Shown here in pieces: positions 7,545-16,954 of a DNA stretch of 36,060 bases. The stretch is taken from positions 1 to 36,060 of the forward strand of contig DEYT01000038.1 of assembly GCA_002364975.1 (NCBI GenBank). The letters are read 5' to 3'. The translations under genes and the position numbers were made by a program. Source of the stretch: Opitutia bacterium UBA3151. GTDB lineage: Bacteria; Verrucomicrobiota; Verrucomicrobiia; Opitutales; Seribacteraceae. Below the pieces are notes generated by a model, which was not told the DNA's origin, did not search any database, and saw only the letters and a list, made by a program, of their open reading frames with translations. Numbering within the stretch: the stretch's first letter is position 1; every line of letters starts with the position of its first letter.

Positions 7545-9248
7545 ATGATTTCTCCTAAAAATGGCAAAGTGGTCCCAATCGTCCTTGATGGTAAGGATGT
7601 GGAAGTTCCAGAGGGAATAAACCTAGTTGAAGCCGCTGCACTTCACGGAAAAGAAATTCCTCACTATTGTTATCATCCCCAGCTTAGTGTGGCTGGTAAT
7701 TGTAGAATGTGCTTAATCGAAATGGGTACCCCCATGAGGGATCGAGCTACTGGAAATTCAATACTCGAAGACGATGGTAGCCCTAAGATAGGTTGGGTTC
7801 CTAAGCCCGTTATTGGGTGTGCTACCAATGTATCTCCAGGGATGCATGTAAAAACGGAATCTAAAAATGTTTTGGATTGCCGAGAGGGAATTATGGAATT
7901 TCTTCTGGTTAATCACCCCTTGGACTGTCCGATATGTGACCAAGCCGGTGAATGTCGTTTACAGGAATTTGCCACAGATTATGGCCGTGGATACAGCCGT
8001 TATGTTGAGCGTAAGAATGTAAAGCCCAAAAGAACCCGTCTGGGTCCGCGCGTCACATTAGACGATGAGAGGTGCATTTTGTGCTCAAGATGTATTCGTT
8101 TTTGCCAAGAAGTGCCCAAAGATGATGTTCTTGGTTTTGTGGATCGTGGAAGTTTTTCCACCCTAACCTGTTTTCCTGGTCGTGAATTAGACAACAATTA
8201 TTCCCTGAATACAGTTGATATTTGTCCAGTTGGAGCTTTGACCAGTTCGGATTTCCGATTTAAGATGCGGGTTTGGTTCTTGAAGGAGTCTACTAGTATT
8301 TGTCAGGAAAGCAGTGCTGGCTGTAATACCACGGTGTCCAGCCGGGAAGGGGAAATTTTTAGAATTACACCTCGGAGAAACGATCATGTAAATGACAGTT
8401 GGATGACAGATAGTGGTCGGGAGCTTTACAAGTCGGTCAAGTCGAGTGAGCGAATTTATTCCGCCCGCATCAAAAATGATTCGACCACAAGCGATGCGGC
8501 ACTTTTGGAAGCCATTCAAATCCTGAAAGGTAAATCTCTGGGAGTGGTTGGCTCTTGTAAATCAAGTTTGGAGGAACAACATCTCTTGGCTCAGATTGCT
8601 AAAAAGACCAAAGCAAAGCAATTTCTTCGGGGACACTTTGGAGAAGATGATGGCATTCTGCTTTCTGCAGACCGAACCCCAAACCTTCGAGGAGCCTTGA
8701 TCACAGGATTAACCAAAACTTATCCGGAGGATCATCTCTCTGCACTCTCCCTTGCAATTCAAAAGAAAAAAGTGAACGCCATCATCGTGGTGGGCGAAGA
8801 CCTTTTGGATTCCAAAGTGGATCAGGCTTTGCTTTCTAACATCCCGGTAGTTTTTATTGGTACTCACGAAAATAAGACTTCTCGCATTGCTAAAGTGGTT
8901 ATTCCAAGCCTTACTGTATTTGAGAAATCCGGAACTTTTGTGAATCGGGGTTTTTTTGCCCAAGCTTTCAATCAAGTGGTTCCTGGGCCAGCAGGAGTGT
9001 TGCCAGACTTGAACATACTAGCCAGAATAAAAAACGGATTAGTCGAGGATTTAGAGCAGTCTGCTGATATCAATCTCATATGGGATGAAATGTCCAGTGT
9101 AAGAAATTCGGTTCTAAAAGAAGTTTCCTTCACTCAAGTAAAGAAGGCACCGGTTTTATTGAACGGTTCGAAGTGGTCTGATTTACCTTTTGTTGAAAAA
9201 GATGCCTTGCATTATCAATCCTCAGGAAAAATTAGAGTCAAAGGATGA
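7545..9248 (+). CDS. nuoG: NADH-quinone oxidoreductase subunit G (iron-sulfur)
   Basis: This 567-residue protein is the large iron-sulfur subunit of the NADH module. The N-terminal ferredoxin domain supplies N1b ligands C42, C53, C56 and C92. The His-Cys cluster N5 is H124, C128, C131 and C137 (NHPLDCPICDQAGEC). N4 uses C177, C180 and C183 (RCILCSRCIRFC) with C227 (ICPVGALT). The optional N7 site is incomplete: SICQESSAGC keeps only C253 and C260 of a CxxCxxxC pattern. The C-terminal molybdopterin-oxidoreductase-like domain is short compared with E. coli (about 900 residues) and T. thermophilus (about 780). The gene overlaps nuoH by 4 bases (9245-9248). Confidence 0.96.
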   Translation: MISPKNGKVVPIVLDGKDVEVPEGINLVEAAALHGKEIPHYCYHPQLSVAGNCRMCLIEMGTPMRDRATGNSILEDDGSPKIGWVPKPVIGCATNVSPGMHVKTESKNVLDCREGIMEFLLVNHPLDCPICDQAGECRLQEFATDYGRGYSRYVERKNVKPKRTRLGPRVTLDDERCILCSRCIRFCQEVPKDDVLGFVDRGSFSTLTCFPGRELDNNYSLNTVDICPVGALTSSDFRFKMRVWFLKESTSICQESSAGCNTTVSSREGEIFRITPRRNDHVNDSWMTDSGRELYKSVKSSERIYSARIKNDSTTSDAALLEAIQILKGKSLGVVGSCKSSLEEQHLLAQIAKKTKAKQFLRGHFGEDDGILLSADRTPNLRGALITGLTKTYPEDHLSALSLAIQKKKVNAIIVVGEDLLDSKVDQALLSNIPVVFIGTHENKTSRIAKVVIPSLTVFEKSGTFVNRGFFAQAFNQVVPGPAGVLPDLNILARIKNGLVEDLEQSADINLIWDEMSSVRNSVLKEVSFTQVKKAPVLLNGSKWSDLPFVEKDALHYQSSGKIRVKG

Positions 9249-10375
9249 TCGAATTCATGCAATCTTTGGAAATATGGCAAATCCTTGCCATTAAGATTGT
9301 TTTTGCTTTGATGATGATAGGTGCAGTTATGACCATGGCTGGGTATTCCGTTTTGGCCGAAAGAAAAGTCAGTGCTTTGATGCAGGGAAGATTGGGTCCA
9401 AATCGAACGGTCCTTCCAATTATTGGGAGTGTTCCCATCATAGGTCCTTTTTTGCAAGGTTTAGGAATCTTTCAACCGCTTGCGGACGGGTTGAAGTTCT
9501 TATTCAAAGAGGAAATTGTTCCCGGACATGTTAATAAAATTTATTATTACTTGGCTCCGATCATTGCATTGGTACCTGCTTTGACCACGATGACGGTTCT
9601 TCCCTTTGGAGAATTTTTCACGGGGGCAGGTGAAACAATTCCCTTGATGCTTGCAGATTTGGATGTCGGTATTCTTTTTATCCTCGCGGTTTCTTCTCTT
9701 GGAGTCTACGGGATTGTCTTAGCGGGTTGGTCTTCCAACAGCAAATATCCATTTCTCGGTGGTATTCGATCCTCAGCCCAGATGATTTCTTATGAGCTTG
9801 CGATGGGTCTTTCTCTGCTACCGATTTTTTTGTGGGTTAGTAAACCAGGAGTTGAAGTATCTGCTCTAAGCTTGGTCGAAATCGTAAATTCTCAGCATCA
9901 AGCCAATTGGCTTTTGCTCGTGCAACCCGTCTCGGCTCTTATCTTTTTGATCGCTTTATTTGCGGAAACTAATCGCTTGCCTTTTGATATGCCTGAATCA
10001 GAGACGGATCTTGTTGGTGGATTTCACACGGAATATGGAAGTTTCAAATTCGGAATTTTCTTCGTTGCTGAGTATGCCCATATCGTCATCGGTTCCGCTA
10101 TTTTTACGATTATCTTTCTCGGTGGTTGGCATTTTTTGCCCTGGATGTCTGATCCATGGCCTGCAAATTGGGTAGGAACAATTTTGGGGGTTGGTTGGTT
10201 CCTTACTAAAACCGTTGGGCTTATCTTTTTCTTTATCTGGATACGATGGACATTACCCCGATTCCGTTATGATCAGGTTATGGATTTGGGTTGGACCAAG
10301 CTTTTGCCTTTGGCTTTGGCAAATCTTTTATTTTATATCGTTTTAGTAACTTGGCTCGACCAGTCAGCACTTTAA
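9245..10375 (+). CDS. nuoH: NADH-quinone oxidoreductase subunit H
   Basis: This 376-residue polytopic inner-membrane subunit closes the quinone chamber at the junction of the two arms. Diagnostic segments are GYSVLAERKVSALMQGRLGP, FQPLADGLKFLFKEE, FAETNRLPFDMPESETDLVG and HTEYGSFKFGIFFVAEYAH, which together hold the conserved charged residues of the E-channel. It is somewhat longer than E. coli NuoH (about 325 residues). The ATG overlaps the nuoG stop (ATGA), and nuoI follows after 12 bases. Confidence 0.97.
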   Translation: MIEFMQSLEIWQILAIKIVFALMMIGAVMTMAGYSVLAERKVSALMQGRLGPNRTVLPIIGSVPIIGPFLQGLGIFQPLADGLKFLFKEEIVPGHVNKIYYYLAPIIALVPALTTMTVLPFGEFFTGAGETIPLMLADLDVGILFILAVSSLGVYGIVLAGWSSNSKYPFLGGIRSSAQMISYELAMGLSLLPIFLWVSKPGVEVSALSLVEIVNSQHQANWLLLVQPVSALIFLIALFAETNRLPFDMPESETDLVGGFHTEYGSFKFGIFFVAEYAHIVIGSAIFTIIFLGGWHFLPWMSDPWPANWVGTILGVGWFLTKTVGLIFFFIWIRWTLPRFRYDQVMDLGWTKLLPLALANLLFYIVLVTWLDQSAL

Positions 10376-10387
10376 ACCAAATATCTC

Positions 10388-10933
10388 ATGGCAAAAACAG
10401 TAGTCTTAGAACGCAAGCCCCTTTCGCTTTCCGAACGCACCTATTTGCCCCAGATTGCCACGGGTTTGAAAACCACGTTTTCTAATATGTTTAAGCCAAA
10501 GGTTACCCTTCAGTATCCTGAAGAGAAACCAGTAATTCCACAGAATTATCGGGGTATTCCGACCTTGGTGAAAGACCCCAACGGTAGAGAAAAATGTGTG
10601 TCTTGCCAACTTTGTGAATTTGTCTGCCCACCCAAGGCGATACGAATAACTCCAGGTGAAGTACCGGAAGAGGATTTGGATCGGGAACATGTTGAAAAAG
10701 CCCCTCAGGAATTTGAAATCAACATGTTACGCTGTATTTACTGCGGATATTGCCAAGAAGTATGTCCTGAGGAAGCGATTTTCCTGCAACAAGAGTATTC
10801 TTCTTCCGGGTATTCCCGTGAAGAATTGATTAATAAAAAAGATAAACTCTATGAACTTGGTGGAGTTCTTCCAGACAAGCACTACAAGTGGGACAAAAAG
10901 AAAAAAGCTGAATTAGAGGGTAATTCTCACTAA
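10388..10933 (+). CDS. nuoI: NADH-quinone oxidoreductase subunit I (2x 4Fe-4S)
   Basis: This 181-residue ferredoxin-like subunit carries clusters N6a and N6b and relays electrons from the NADH module to NuoB. There are two complete CxxCxxCxxxC sets: C70, C73, C76, C80 (CVSCQLCEFVCPPKAI) and C116, C119, C122, C126 (CIYCGYCQEVCPEEAI). The basic C-terminus (WDKKKKAELEG) is a short extension. It is the last gene of the peripheral-arm block. The next gene, nuoJ, comes after an 86-base gap that can form a stem-loop. Confidence 0.97.
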   Translation: MAKTVVLERKPLSLSERTYLPQIATGLKTTFSNMFKPKVTLQYPEEKPVIPQNYRGIPTLVKDPNGREKCVSCQLCEFVCPPKAIRITPGEVPEEDLDREHVEKAPQEFEINMLRCIYCGYCQEVCPEEAIFLQQEYSSSGYSREELINKKDKLYELGGVLPDKHYKWDKKKKAELEGNSH

Positions 10934-10950
10934 GCCTTTTTTGATGTTGA

Positions 10951-10980
10951 GAGTTTTTCATCTTTAAGATGTGCTAACTC
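10951..10980 (+). other. Intercistronic stem-loop between nuoI and nuoJ
   Basis: The 86-base gap is the only sizeable gap in the nuo operon. It contains GAGTT (10951-10955) paired with AACTC (10976-10980), enclosing CATCT (10959-10963) paired with AGATG (10967-10971), with internal loops of 3 and 4 bases. No T-run follows, so it does not look like an intrinsic terminator. An mRNA processing or stability element between the peripheral-arm and membrane-arm genes is possible. The stems are short and AT-rich, so chance is a real alternative. Confidence 0.3.
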
Positions 10981-11019
10981 GAACTTCTTGAAATGAGTGC
11001 CTTCATTTAGTTATCAATC

Positions 11020-11583
11020 GTGAATTTTGTAGATTTGTTATTTCTGGGTTTTGCCACTTTAGCATTAGGTGGTGGTATTTTGATGATTTTTTCTCGTCAT
11101 CCAGTATCCGCTGCTCTGTTTATGATCATTTCAATGGTCAGTGTTGCCGGGCTGTTCGTTCTTCTGGAAGCCTTTTTCTTGGCTATTCTTCAAGTTTTGG
11201 TTTACGCGGGTGCGGTCATGGTTCTGTTTCTCTTTATTATTATGCTGCTTGATGTCGGACCAGAGGGAGCAAAAAGTTCAAGGTTGAAACTTGTCTCTGG
11301 ATTTGCGGGCGTTGCATGTTTTTCCATTTTGATCGTTTTGAGCTTACTTTTAGTTTTTGATTCTAGTCCAATTTCTCAGGCTAGTACCCTTTGGCCTGCT
11401 CTTGATCAAAACTCATTAGTAAATGGAGAAAACCTGGTTTTTTCCACCCGAGTGAAAAGTTTCGGCTTTGGACTTTTCACCAAATATATGCTTCCAATAC
11501 AGGTTGCTGGTTTTTTGCTCTTAGCTGCGATGGTTGGAGTGATTATACTTAGTAAAAAGGTAATTCGGGAAGAGAAAGTTTAG
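11020..11583 (+). CDS. nuoJ: NADH-quinone oxidoreductase subunit J
   Basis: This 187-residue inner-membrane subunit has about five hydrophobic segments. The family core is visible in HPVSAALFMIISMVSVAGLF, FFLAILQVLVYAGAVMVLFL and FIIMLLD. It starts at a GTG (11020), because the next in-frame ATG would remove the first membrane segment. There is no Shine-Dalgarno. It is the first gene of the membrane-arm block J-K-L-M-N, and nuoK follows after 6 bases. Confidence 0.94.
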   Translation: MNFVDLLFLGFATLALGGGILMIFSRHPVSAALFMIISMVSVAGLFVLLEAFFLAILQVLVYAGAVMVLFLFIIMLLDVGPEGAKSSRLKLVSGFAGVACFSILIVLSLLLVFDSSPISQASTLWPALDQNSLVNGENLVFSTRVKSFGFGLFTKYMLPIQVAGFLLLAAMVGVIILSKKVIREEKV

Positions 11584-11589
11584 CAACGG

Positions 11590-11898
11590 ATGGAATCAAT
11601 CACCCCTCAGCATTTTTTAATCTTAGCGTTCTTGCTCTTTGGGGTTGGATTTCTGGGTGTGGTGATTCGGCGCAATCTTTTGTTAGTTTTAATGTCTTTA
11701 GAACTAATGCTAAATGGGGTAAATGTTGCTTTGGTTACTTTTTCCAGAACAGGTCAGAATCTAGACGGCAGCTTATTTGTTTTCTTTATCATGACAGTTG
11801 CAGCTGCTGAAGTTGCAGTTGGTCTTGCCCTCCTTGTTGCACTTTATAAAAAACGCCGAAGTATTTTCTCTGAAGATGCCGGTTTGTTACAGAATTGA
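11590..11898 (+). CDS. nuoK: NADH-quinone oxidoreductase subunit K
   Basis: This 102-residue protein with three membrane helices is homologous to Mrp antiporter subunit MrpC. The two conserved intramembrane glutamates of the proton path are present as E38 (LMSLELMLNGVN) and E74 (TVAAAEVAVGLALLV). The length is typical. The stop codon at 11896-11898 lies 4 bases before the nuoL ATG at 11903. Confidence 0.96.
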   Translation: MESITPQHFLILAFLLFGVGFLGVVIRRNLLLVLMSLELMLNGVNVALVTFSRTGQNLDGSLFVFFIMTVAAAEVAVGLALLVALYKKRRSIFSEDAGLLQN

Positions 11899-11902
11899 CA
11901 GA

Positions 11903-13741
11903 ATGGAATCGGTAATACTCAGCCTTCTTTTACTGCCCTTACTTTCTTCTTTGGTTACTTTACTTTTCCTTCGTAATCGCGGGAATGTTGCGGCTCTGCT
12001 ATCGGTTGCAACGGCAGGAGGTATTCTGGTTTTCTCCCTATATCTTATCATTGCTACAGGTAAGGGCATGTACGCTTGGGAAATGTCTTGGTTAACCTTG
12101 GCTGGTTGGGAATTGAAATTAGGTTTTTTAATCGATGGTTCTGCTCGTTTGCTTCTTTTTGTGGTCTCTTTCGTTGGTTTTCTAATTCATGTCTTTAGTT
12201 TAGGCTACATGCATGATGATGGCGCGAAAGCCAGGTATTTTGGTGGACTTTCGATATTCATGTTTTCCATGCTTGGAATCACGCTTGCTGACAACCTGAT
12301 CATGATCTTCGTCTTTTGGGAACTTGTGGGCTTTAGTTCCTACCTGCTCATCGCCCACTACTTTTCAACCAAGGAAGCAGCAGAGGCATCGAAGAAAGCT
12401 TTTATTGTAAACAGGGTTGGTGACTTTGGCTTCTTGATCGGGATTGTTCTATCTTACTGGACTTTTCAGACTGTAAATATCCAGGAACTCAAAGCTTTGG
12501 TCGATTTTGACCCTAACCTGATATCTACGACCTTGTGCTTGGCACTAGCCTGTGGCTTTATCGGTAAATCTGCCCAGTTTCCTCTCCATGTCTGGTTACC
12601 CGACGCAATGGCTGGTCCCACTCCAGTTTCTGCCTTAATTCATGCAGCAACTATGGTTGCTGCTGGCATATATTTACTTTTTAGAATTGATTTTCTTTTC
12701 ACGGGCGATGCCCTGACTCTTCTTGCTTTCCTTGGAGCAGCGATGGGATTATTCGCTGGTTTTTGTGCTCTTGGTCAGAGAGATATTAAAAAGATTCTTG
12801 CTTACTCAACCCTTTCACAACTTGGCTATATGGCTGCAGCCTTTGGTTTGGGAATGCCGGGCATTGCGTTATTTCATCTGATGACCCACGCTTTTTTTAA
12901 AGCTTTAATGTTCTTGGGTTCCGGTTCAGTTATTCATGCATGTCACCACGAACAGGATATTTTCAAGTATGGTGGATTGCGAGAAAAGATGCCCATAACT
13001 GCCCTTACCTTTTTGGTTGGTGTACTGGCGATATCAGGGGTTAATTTCCTATCTGGTTATTTTAGTAAGGACGCAATACTTTTAGGCGCATACAACGAAA
13101 ATATGATTATTTTTGTTTTGCTCTACGCTGGGGCTCTTTTGACTTCGCTTTATATGTTCCGCCTCTATTTTCTAACCTTCGAGGGACAGCCACGATCCAA
13201 TGATTCTAAGAATGCACATGAAAGTTCTGCCCTGATGACTGTGCCACTGATTGTGTTGGCTTTTCTTTCAATAGTTGGCGGATACCATTCTTTATATCCA
13301 ACTTCGATATCGGGTGTACTTTTACCTGACATCGAACGGGTGGCAGCTATGCCGAACCATCTTTGGATGATCGTTCTAGGTACCAGTGCTTGGATTGTGG
13401 GCAGTTTAACCGCGAAATACTTATACGGGCGGGGAGGGAAGAATGAACCATTACTTACCCGATTCCCCACTTTTTATGATCTATGTAAAAGTAAATTGTT
13501 TTTCGATGAAATTTACGGTTTCTATGTTTCAAAGATTCAAGACCCCTTTGCCCGTTTTATCGAAGTGATGGAACTCCTTTTTATTTCCGGTCTCATGGTG
13601 CGGGGTTCTGCTGGAATTTCAGGCTTATTCGCCCTGCTTGGAAAAGCCTGTTATGTCGGAAAAATTCACGCCTATTCCTTTTGGTTCATTCTTGGCACCA
13701 TTGGATTTCTTGCTTATGCGGTTGGGATCTTTGGAGATTAG
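11903..13741 (+). CDS. nuoL: NADH-quinone oxidoreductase subunit L
   Basis: This 612-residue antiporter-like subunit lies at the distal end of the membrane arm. The motifs FVFWELVGFSSYLLIAHYF and FPLHVWLPDAMAGPTPVSAL followed by IHAATMVAAGIYLLFR carry the conserved Glu, Lys and His residues of the proton channel. The length is nearly that of E. coli NuoL (613). The frame stays open upstream to 11798, but that part overlaps nuoK and lacks the hydrophobic start typical of NuoL. The ATG at 11903 (MESVILSLLLLPLLSS) is therefore preferred. A C-terminal extension, the lateral helix plus a final membrane segment, is present. Confidence 0.97.
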   Translation: MESVILSLLLLPLLSSLVTLLFLRNRGNVAALLSVATAGGILVFSLYLIIATGKGMYAWEMSWLTLAGWELKLGFLIDGSARLLLFVVSFVGFLIHVFSLGYMHDDGAKARYFGGLSIFMFSMLGITLADNLIMIFVFWELVGFSSYLLIAHYFSTKEAAEASKKAFIVNRVGDFGFLIGIVLSYWTFQTVNIQELKALVDFDPNLISTTLCLALACGFIGKSAQFPLHVWLPDAMAGPTPVSALIHAATMVAAGIYLLFRIDFLFTGDALTLLAFLGAAMGLFAGFCALGQRDIKKILAYSTLSQLGYMAAAFGLGMPGIALFHLMTHAFFKALMFLGSGSVIHACHHEQDIFKYGGLREKMPITALTFLVGVLAISGVNFLSGYFSKDAILLGAYNENMIIFVLLYAGALLTSLYMFRLYFLTFEGQPRSNDSKNAHESSALMTVPLIVLAFLSIVGGYHSLYPTSISGVLLPDIERVAAMPNHLWMIVLGTSAWIVGSLTAKYLYGRGGKNEPLLTRFPTFYDLCKSKLFFDEIYGFYVSKIQDPFARFIEVMELLFISGLMVRGSAGISGLFALLGKACYVGKIHAYSFWFILGTIGFLAYAVGIFGD

Positions 13742-13756
13742 AAGAGGATGCCTTCT

Positions 13757-15355
13757 ATGACCATCGATCAATTTCTTCTTCTGGGTTCCATTGTGATTCC
13801 AGCAGTAGTCTCGCTGTTATTATTCAGTGGTTTATTCCGCACCAAAGATTCGGTACAAAAGCTCGCTTATGTAGCCTTCCTTTTTCCATTTCTGGCAGGA
13901 ATCATTTTATTTTTCCGTTTTGACCACGGGATTGATGGCTATGCTTTTGAATTGCGAAATTCCCGCATGGGTCTACAAGAACTTAAAATTAACTTCCACC
14001 TTGGATTAAATGGAGTTTCCTCTCCTCTTTTCGCCATGGCAGGAATCGTCGGACTCGGTGCTGGCTTGGTTGCAATTCACTCTGGAGTTGATCGCCTCCC
14101 TTTATATTTGGCTCTTCTAGCCTTAATGCAATCAGGCTTAATGGGCTTATTTGCAAGTGTGGATCTTTTCTTTTACTACCTATTTCACGAGTTTGCCCTG
14201 ATCCCGACCTTTATCATGATTGGTATATGGGGTGGCCGTGATCGCCGCAGTGTGGCTCTAGAAATTACTATCTACCTCACTTTAGGTGCCTTGCTCTCCT
14301 TGGGCGGTTTAGTTGTTTTAAATACTTTTGCCGATGCAGATAGTTTTGATTTCCCTTCTTTATCAAAAGCCTTAGCGGAGTCTGGCATTTTCGAATCAAC
14401 CAAGTCCAAAATCTTTGGTCTGCTTCTATTGGGCTTTGGTATTCTTGTAGCTCTTTTTCCTTTTCACACCTGGGCTGCACGCGGTTATGAAACCGCACCA
14501 ACTCCGGTTTCCATGCTACATGCTGGAGTTTTAAAGAAATTTGGTCTTTATGGACTTGTTCAAGTTGCAGCCCCTTTACTTCCTGAAGCAGCCCAAGAAT
14601 GGAGTTCGCTTTTGTTATGGTTGGCTCTTGGGAATGTCCTCTTTGTTGGAATGGTTGCGATTGCACAAACCAACTTGAAATCCATGGTTGGAAACGGTTC
14701 CGTTATGCACATGGGTTACTGTTTTTTAGGAGTTGGGGTTTGTAGTTCGTTGGGTGCCTCGTCTGCGATCATGTTAATGGTAGCTCATGGTCTCTCGGTT
14801 TCTCTGATGTTTCTGCTTACTCAGTTCATCTATCGAAGGACATCTACGCATGAGATGTCAGAGATGGGAGGCTTGGCAAAACAAACTCCGATACTTGCCT
14901 GCTTTTTCGTAGCCGCCTCCCTTGCCACCATTGGTCTCCCAGGATTTGGAAATTTCTGGGGAGAGTTTGGTGTGTTTCTTTCTCTGGGTGAACAAGTAAA
15001 TAACCGAATCTTTCTGTTCCTTGCAGCCCTTGGAATCATTATTTCCGCAATTTTTGGATTACGTGCTGTAGCTCGTATATTTTTTGGTCTTGCCAGTGAT
15101 GAGTTACAAACCATTGAGAAAAAGACTCCTCTTCATGATCTAAATTTGACCGAAATGATTCCAGCCAGTGTCATCTTGATCGCTCTTTTATGGATTGGAT
15201 TATGGCCCCGTACGATTTCTCCTCGAATTGATGCAGAGATTGAGCGCAGATATGAAAGTGCCGAAAAAATAGCTTCTCGAAATTCAATTCTTCCCTGTTG
15301 TCCAATAAACGATTCAAATGGGAGTAATTCGACTTTCTTTCAACCCCTAGATTAA
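13757..15355 (+). CDS. nuoM: NADH-quinone oxidoreductase subunit M
   Basis: This antiporter-like membrane subunit has about 14 hydrophobic segments. Family motifs are FYYLFHEFALIPTFIMIGIW and FPFHTWAARGYETAPTPVSM followed by LHAGVLKKFGLYGL. Two ATGs compete. The one at 13748 directly abuts AAGAGG (13742-13747), whereas the one at 13757 has it 9 bases upstream, a workable ribosome-binding-site spacing, so 13757 is preferred (532 residues). This is the only nuo gene with a recognisable Shine-Dalgarno. The C-terminal tail after the last helix is soluble and unusually rich in Ser, Asn and Cys. nuoN follows after one base. Confidence 0.95.
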   Translation: MTIDQFLLLGSIVIPAVVSLLLFSGLFRTKDSVQKLAYVAFLFPFLAGIILFFRFDHGIDGYAFELRNSRMGLQELKINFHLGLNGVSSPLFAMAGIVGLGAGLVAIHSGVDRLPLYLALLALMQSGLMGLFASVDLFFYYLFHEFALIPTFIMIGIWGGRDRRSVALEITIYLTLGALLSLGGLVVLNTFADADSFDFPSLSKALAESGIFESTKSKIFGLLLLGFGILVALFPFHTWAARGYETAPTPVSMLHAGVLKKFGLYGLVQVAAPLLPEAAQEWSSLLLWLALGNVLFVGMVAIAQTNLKSMVGNGSVMHMGYCFLGVGVCSSLGASSAIMLMVAHGLSVSLMFLLTQFIYRRTSTHEMSEMGGLAKQTPILACFFVAASLATIGLPGFGNFWGEFGVFLSLGEQVNNRIFLFLAALGIIISAIFGLRAVARIFFGLASDELQTIEKKTPLHDLNLTEMIPASVILIALLWIGLWPRTISPRIDAEIERRYESAEKIASRNSILPCCPINDSNGSNSTFFQPLD

Positions 15356-15356
15356 G

Positions 15357-16901
15357 ATGGAAGCTTATTTACCTTTTTCTCAGGATAATCTATGGTACGA
15401 AATTTGGCCGGAGCTTGCACTTGCAGTTGGCTCTTTGGTTGTTTTGGGAGTTAATCTTTTTTCTAAATCCGATTCAAAGACTGGATTTTCTGGTGTTTTG
15501 GCGATTTGTTTTCAGGCTGGTCTTTTAGTTTTTCATCTCTTCGATTATCTTGCCTGGCATCATACTTTTGATCGGATTACTTTTTCGGGCATGCTTAGCC
15601 ATGGGATTCAAGGAGATGTAATGCGGAGTTTCTTTCTTTTGGCTTCGTTACTAGTCTCACTTATCGGGCATCGTTATATCCTCAAACATTCTTTGCGAAT
15701 TGGCGAATTTCACCATTTGGTGATGTTGGCTTCTGCTGGACTAATGCTTCTTTGCCAAAGTAGTCATTTTCTTATGCTTTTTGTTGCATTGGAATGTGTC
15801 GCTTTGTGCTTTTACGCCTTGGTTGCCTTTAATCGCGAATCCGCAAAATCCCTTGAGGCTGGTATCAAATATTTAATATTTGGAGCTTTAAGTTCTTCCT
15901 TTTTACTCTTTGGAATTGTTTTATTATACGGAGTCGGAGCCAATCCAGAAGTATGGGGTGCTTCTTTCCCGGGATCAGAGGCACGGGATGCGCTCTCCTT
16001 CGATTATTTGGGTGACCTTATTCGCGAAAATCCAGATCACCTACTCCTACGAACTGGCATAGTTCTGATTATTGCTGGTATCGCATTCAAAATTGGTGCT
16101 GCTCCTTTCCAAATTTGGGTGCCCGACGTTTATCATGGTTCACCGATGCCAATCACTGCATTCCTCTCCGTTTCTTCGAAAGCGGCTGGTTTTTTTGTAC
16201 TTTTGAATCTGGTTAATGGTCCCTTTGCCGGTGCCAAAGATTTTCTACTTCCATTATTAGGCTTCGTTGCCACCTTTACCATCTTCTTTGGCAACTTGGC
16301 AGCTTGTGCCCAACGAAACATCAAACGAATGCTCGGTCTCTCTGGAGTCGCTCATGCGGGTTATCTGTTGGTTGCGATCATGGCATCTTTGATTTTTCCG
16401 GGTGATAGTGATCGTGCGGTTTGGGTTCTTTTCTTCTATATGTTTGTCTACTTAATTGCTTCCTTCTCGGTCTTTGGCGTGATGAGCCTTGCTGATCTCA
16501 AAGACGATAACGAACATGAGTTTGCGGATTACGAAAATTTAGCCCGTAAACATCCTTTATTTGGTTTCGCCCTAGTCTGCGGCATTGGTTCTCTTGCTGG
16601 AATTCCTCCTTTTGCCGGTTTTATTTCTAAACTTCTCCTGGTCAGTGTCGCCGTAGAGGCCGGGCTTTATTTTTCGCTCGCTGCGATGATTATTGGTGTA
16701 GTGATTTCGATTTATTATTATTTTGGCTGGGTACGAGAGATTACCTTTCATCCAAGGCCTATAGTCAAGGACGACGAGCCCAAGCACGATCCATGGAATA
16801 AACTTTCTGAGATAGGAGTGATCAAATTCGTTTTGATTACCTTGACCGTTGTTTCCTTAGTCTTCGGAATTTGGCAAGGCCCTTTCGGGGATACTTTCTG
16901 A
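15357..16901 (+). CDS. nuoN: NADH-quinone oxidoreductase subunit N
   Basis: This 514-residue third antiporter-like membrane subunit is the last gene of the operon. Recognisable segments are FVALECVALCFYALVAFNRE, AGIKYLIFGALSSSFLLFGI, FQIWVPDVYHGSPMPITAFL followed by SVSSKAAGF, and NIKRMLGLSGVAHAGYLLVA. One base separates it from nuoM. Its stop overlaps the left arm of a weak inverted repeat (TTTCTGA/TCAGAAA), and tRNA-Leu begins 53 bases downstream in the same direction, so read-through into the tRNA is possible. Confidence 0.96.
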   Translation: MEAYLPFSQDNLWYEIWPELALAVGSLVVLGVNLFSKSDSKTGFSGVLAICFQAGLLVFHLFDYLAWHHTFDRITFSGMLSHGIQGDVMRSFFLLASLLVSLIGHRYILKHSLRIGEFHHLVMLASAGLMLLCQSSHFLMLFVALECVALCFYALVAFNRESAKSLEAGIKYLIFGALSSSFLLFGIVLLYGVGANPEVWGASFPGSEARDALSFDYLGDLIRENPDHLLLRTGIVLIIAGIAFKIGAAPFQIWVPDVYHGSPMPITAFLSVSSKAAGFFVLLNLVNGPFAGAKDFLLPLLGFVATFTIFFGNLAACAQRNIKRMLGLSGVAHAGYLLVAIMASLIFPGDSDRAVWVLFFYMFVYLIASFSVFGVMSLADLKDDNEHEFADYENLARKHPLFGFALVCGIGSLAGIPPFAGFISKLLLVSVAVEAGLYFSLAAMIIGVVISIYYYFGWVREITFHPRPIVKDDEPKHDPWNKLSEIGVIKFVLITLTVVSLVFGIWQGPFGDTF

Positions 16902-16954
16902 TTCCCTGTATTAAACTTGCGTAATTCAGAAACTTTTAAATCATCTATAAAATA

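Noticed and set aside
11798..11902. Upstream extension of nuoL overlapping nuoK
   Set aside because: The extra residues are a frame shadow of nuoK; the ATG at 11903 gives the normal NuoL N-terminus.
16895..16932. TTTCTGA/TCAGAAA inverted repeat at the nuoN stop as a terminator
   Set aside because: The loop is about 24 bases, the stem is AT-rich and only four Ts follow, so it is too weak to call.
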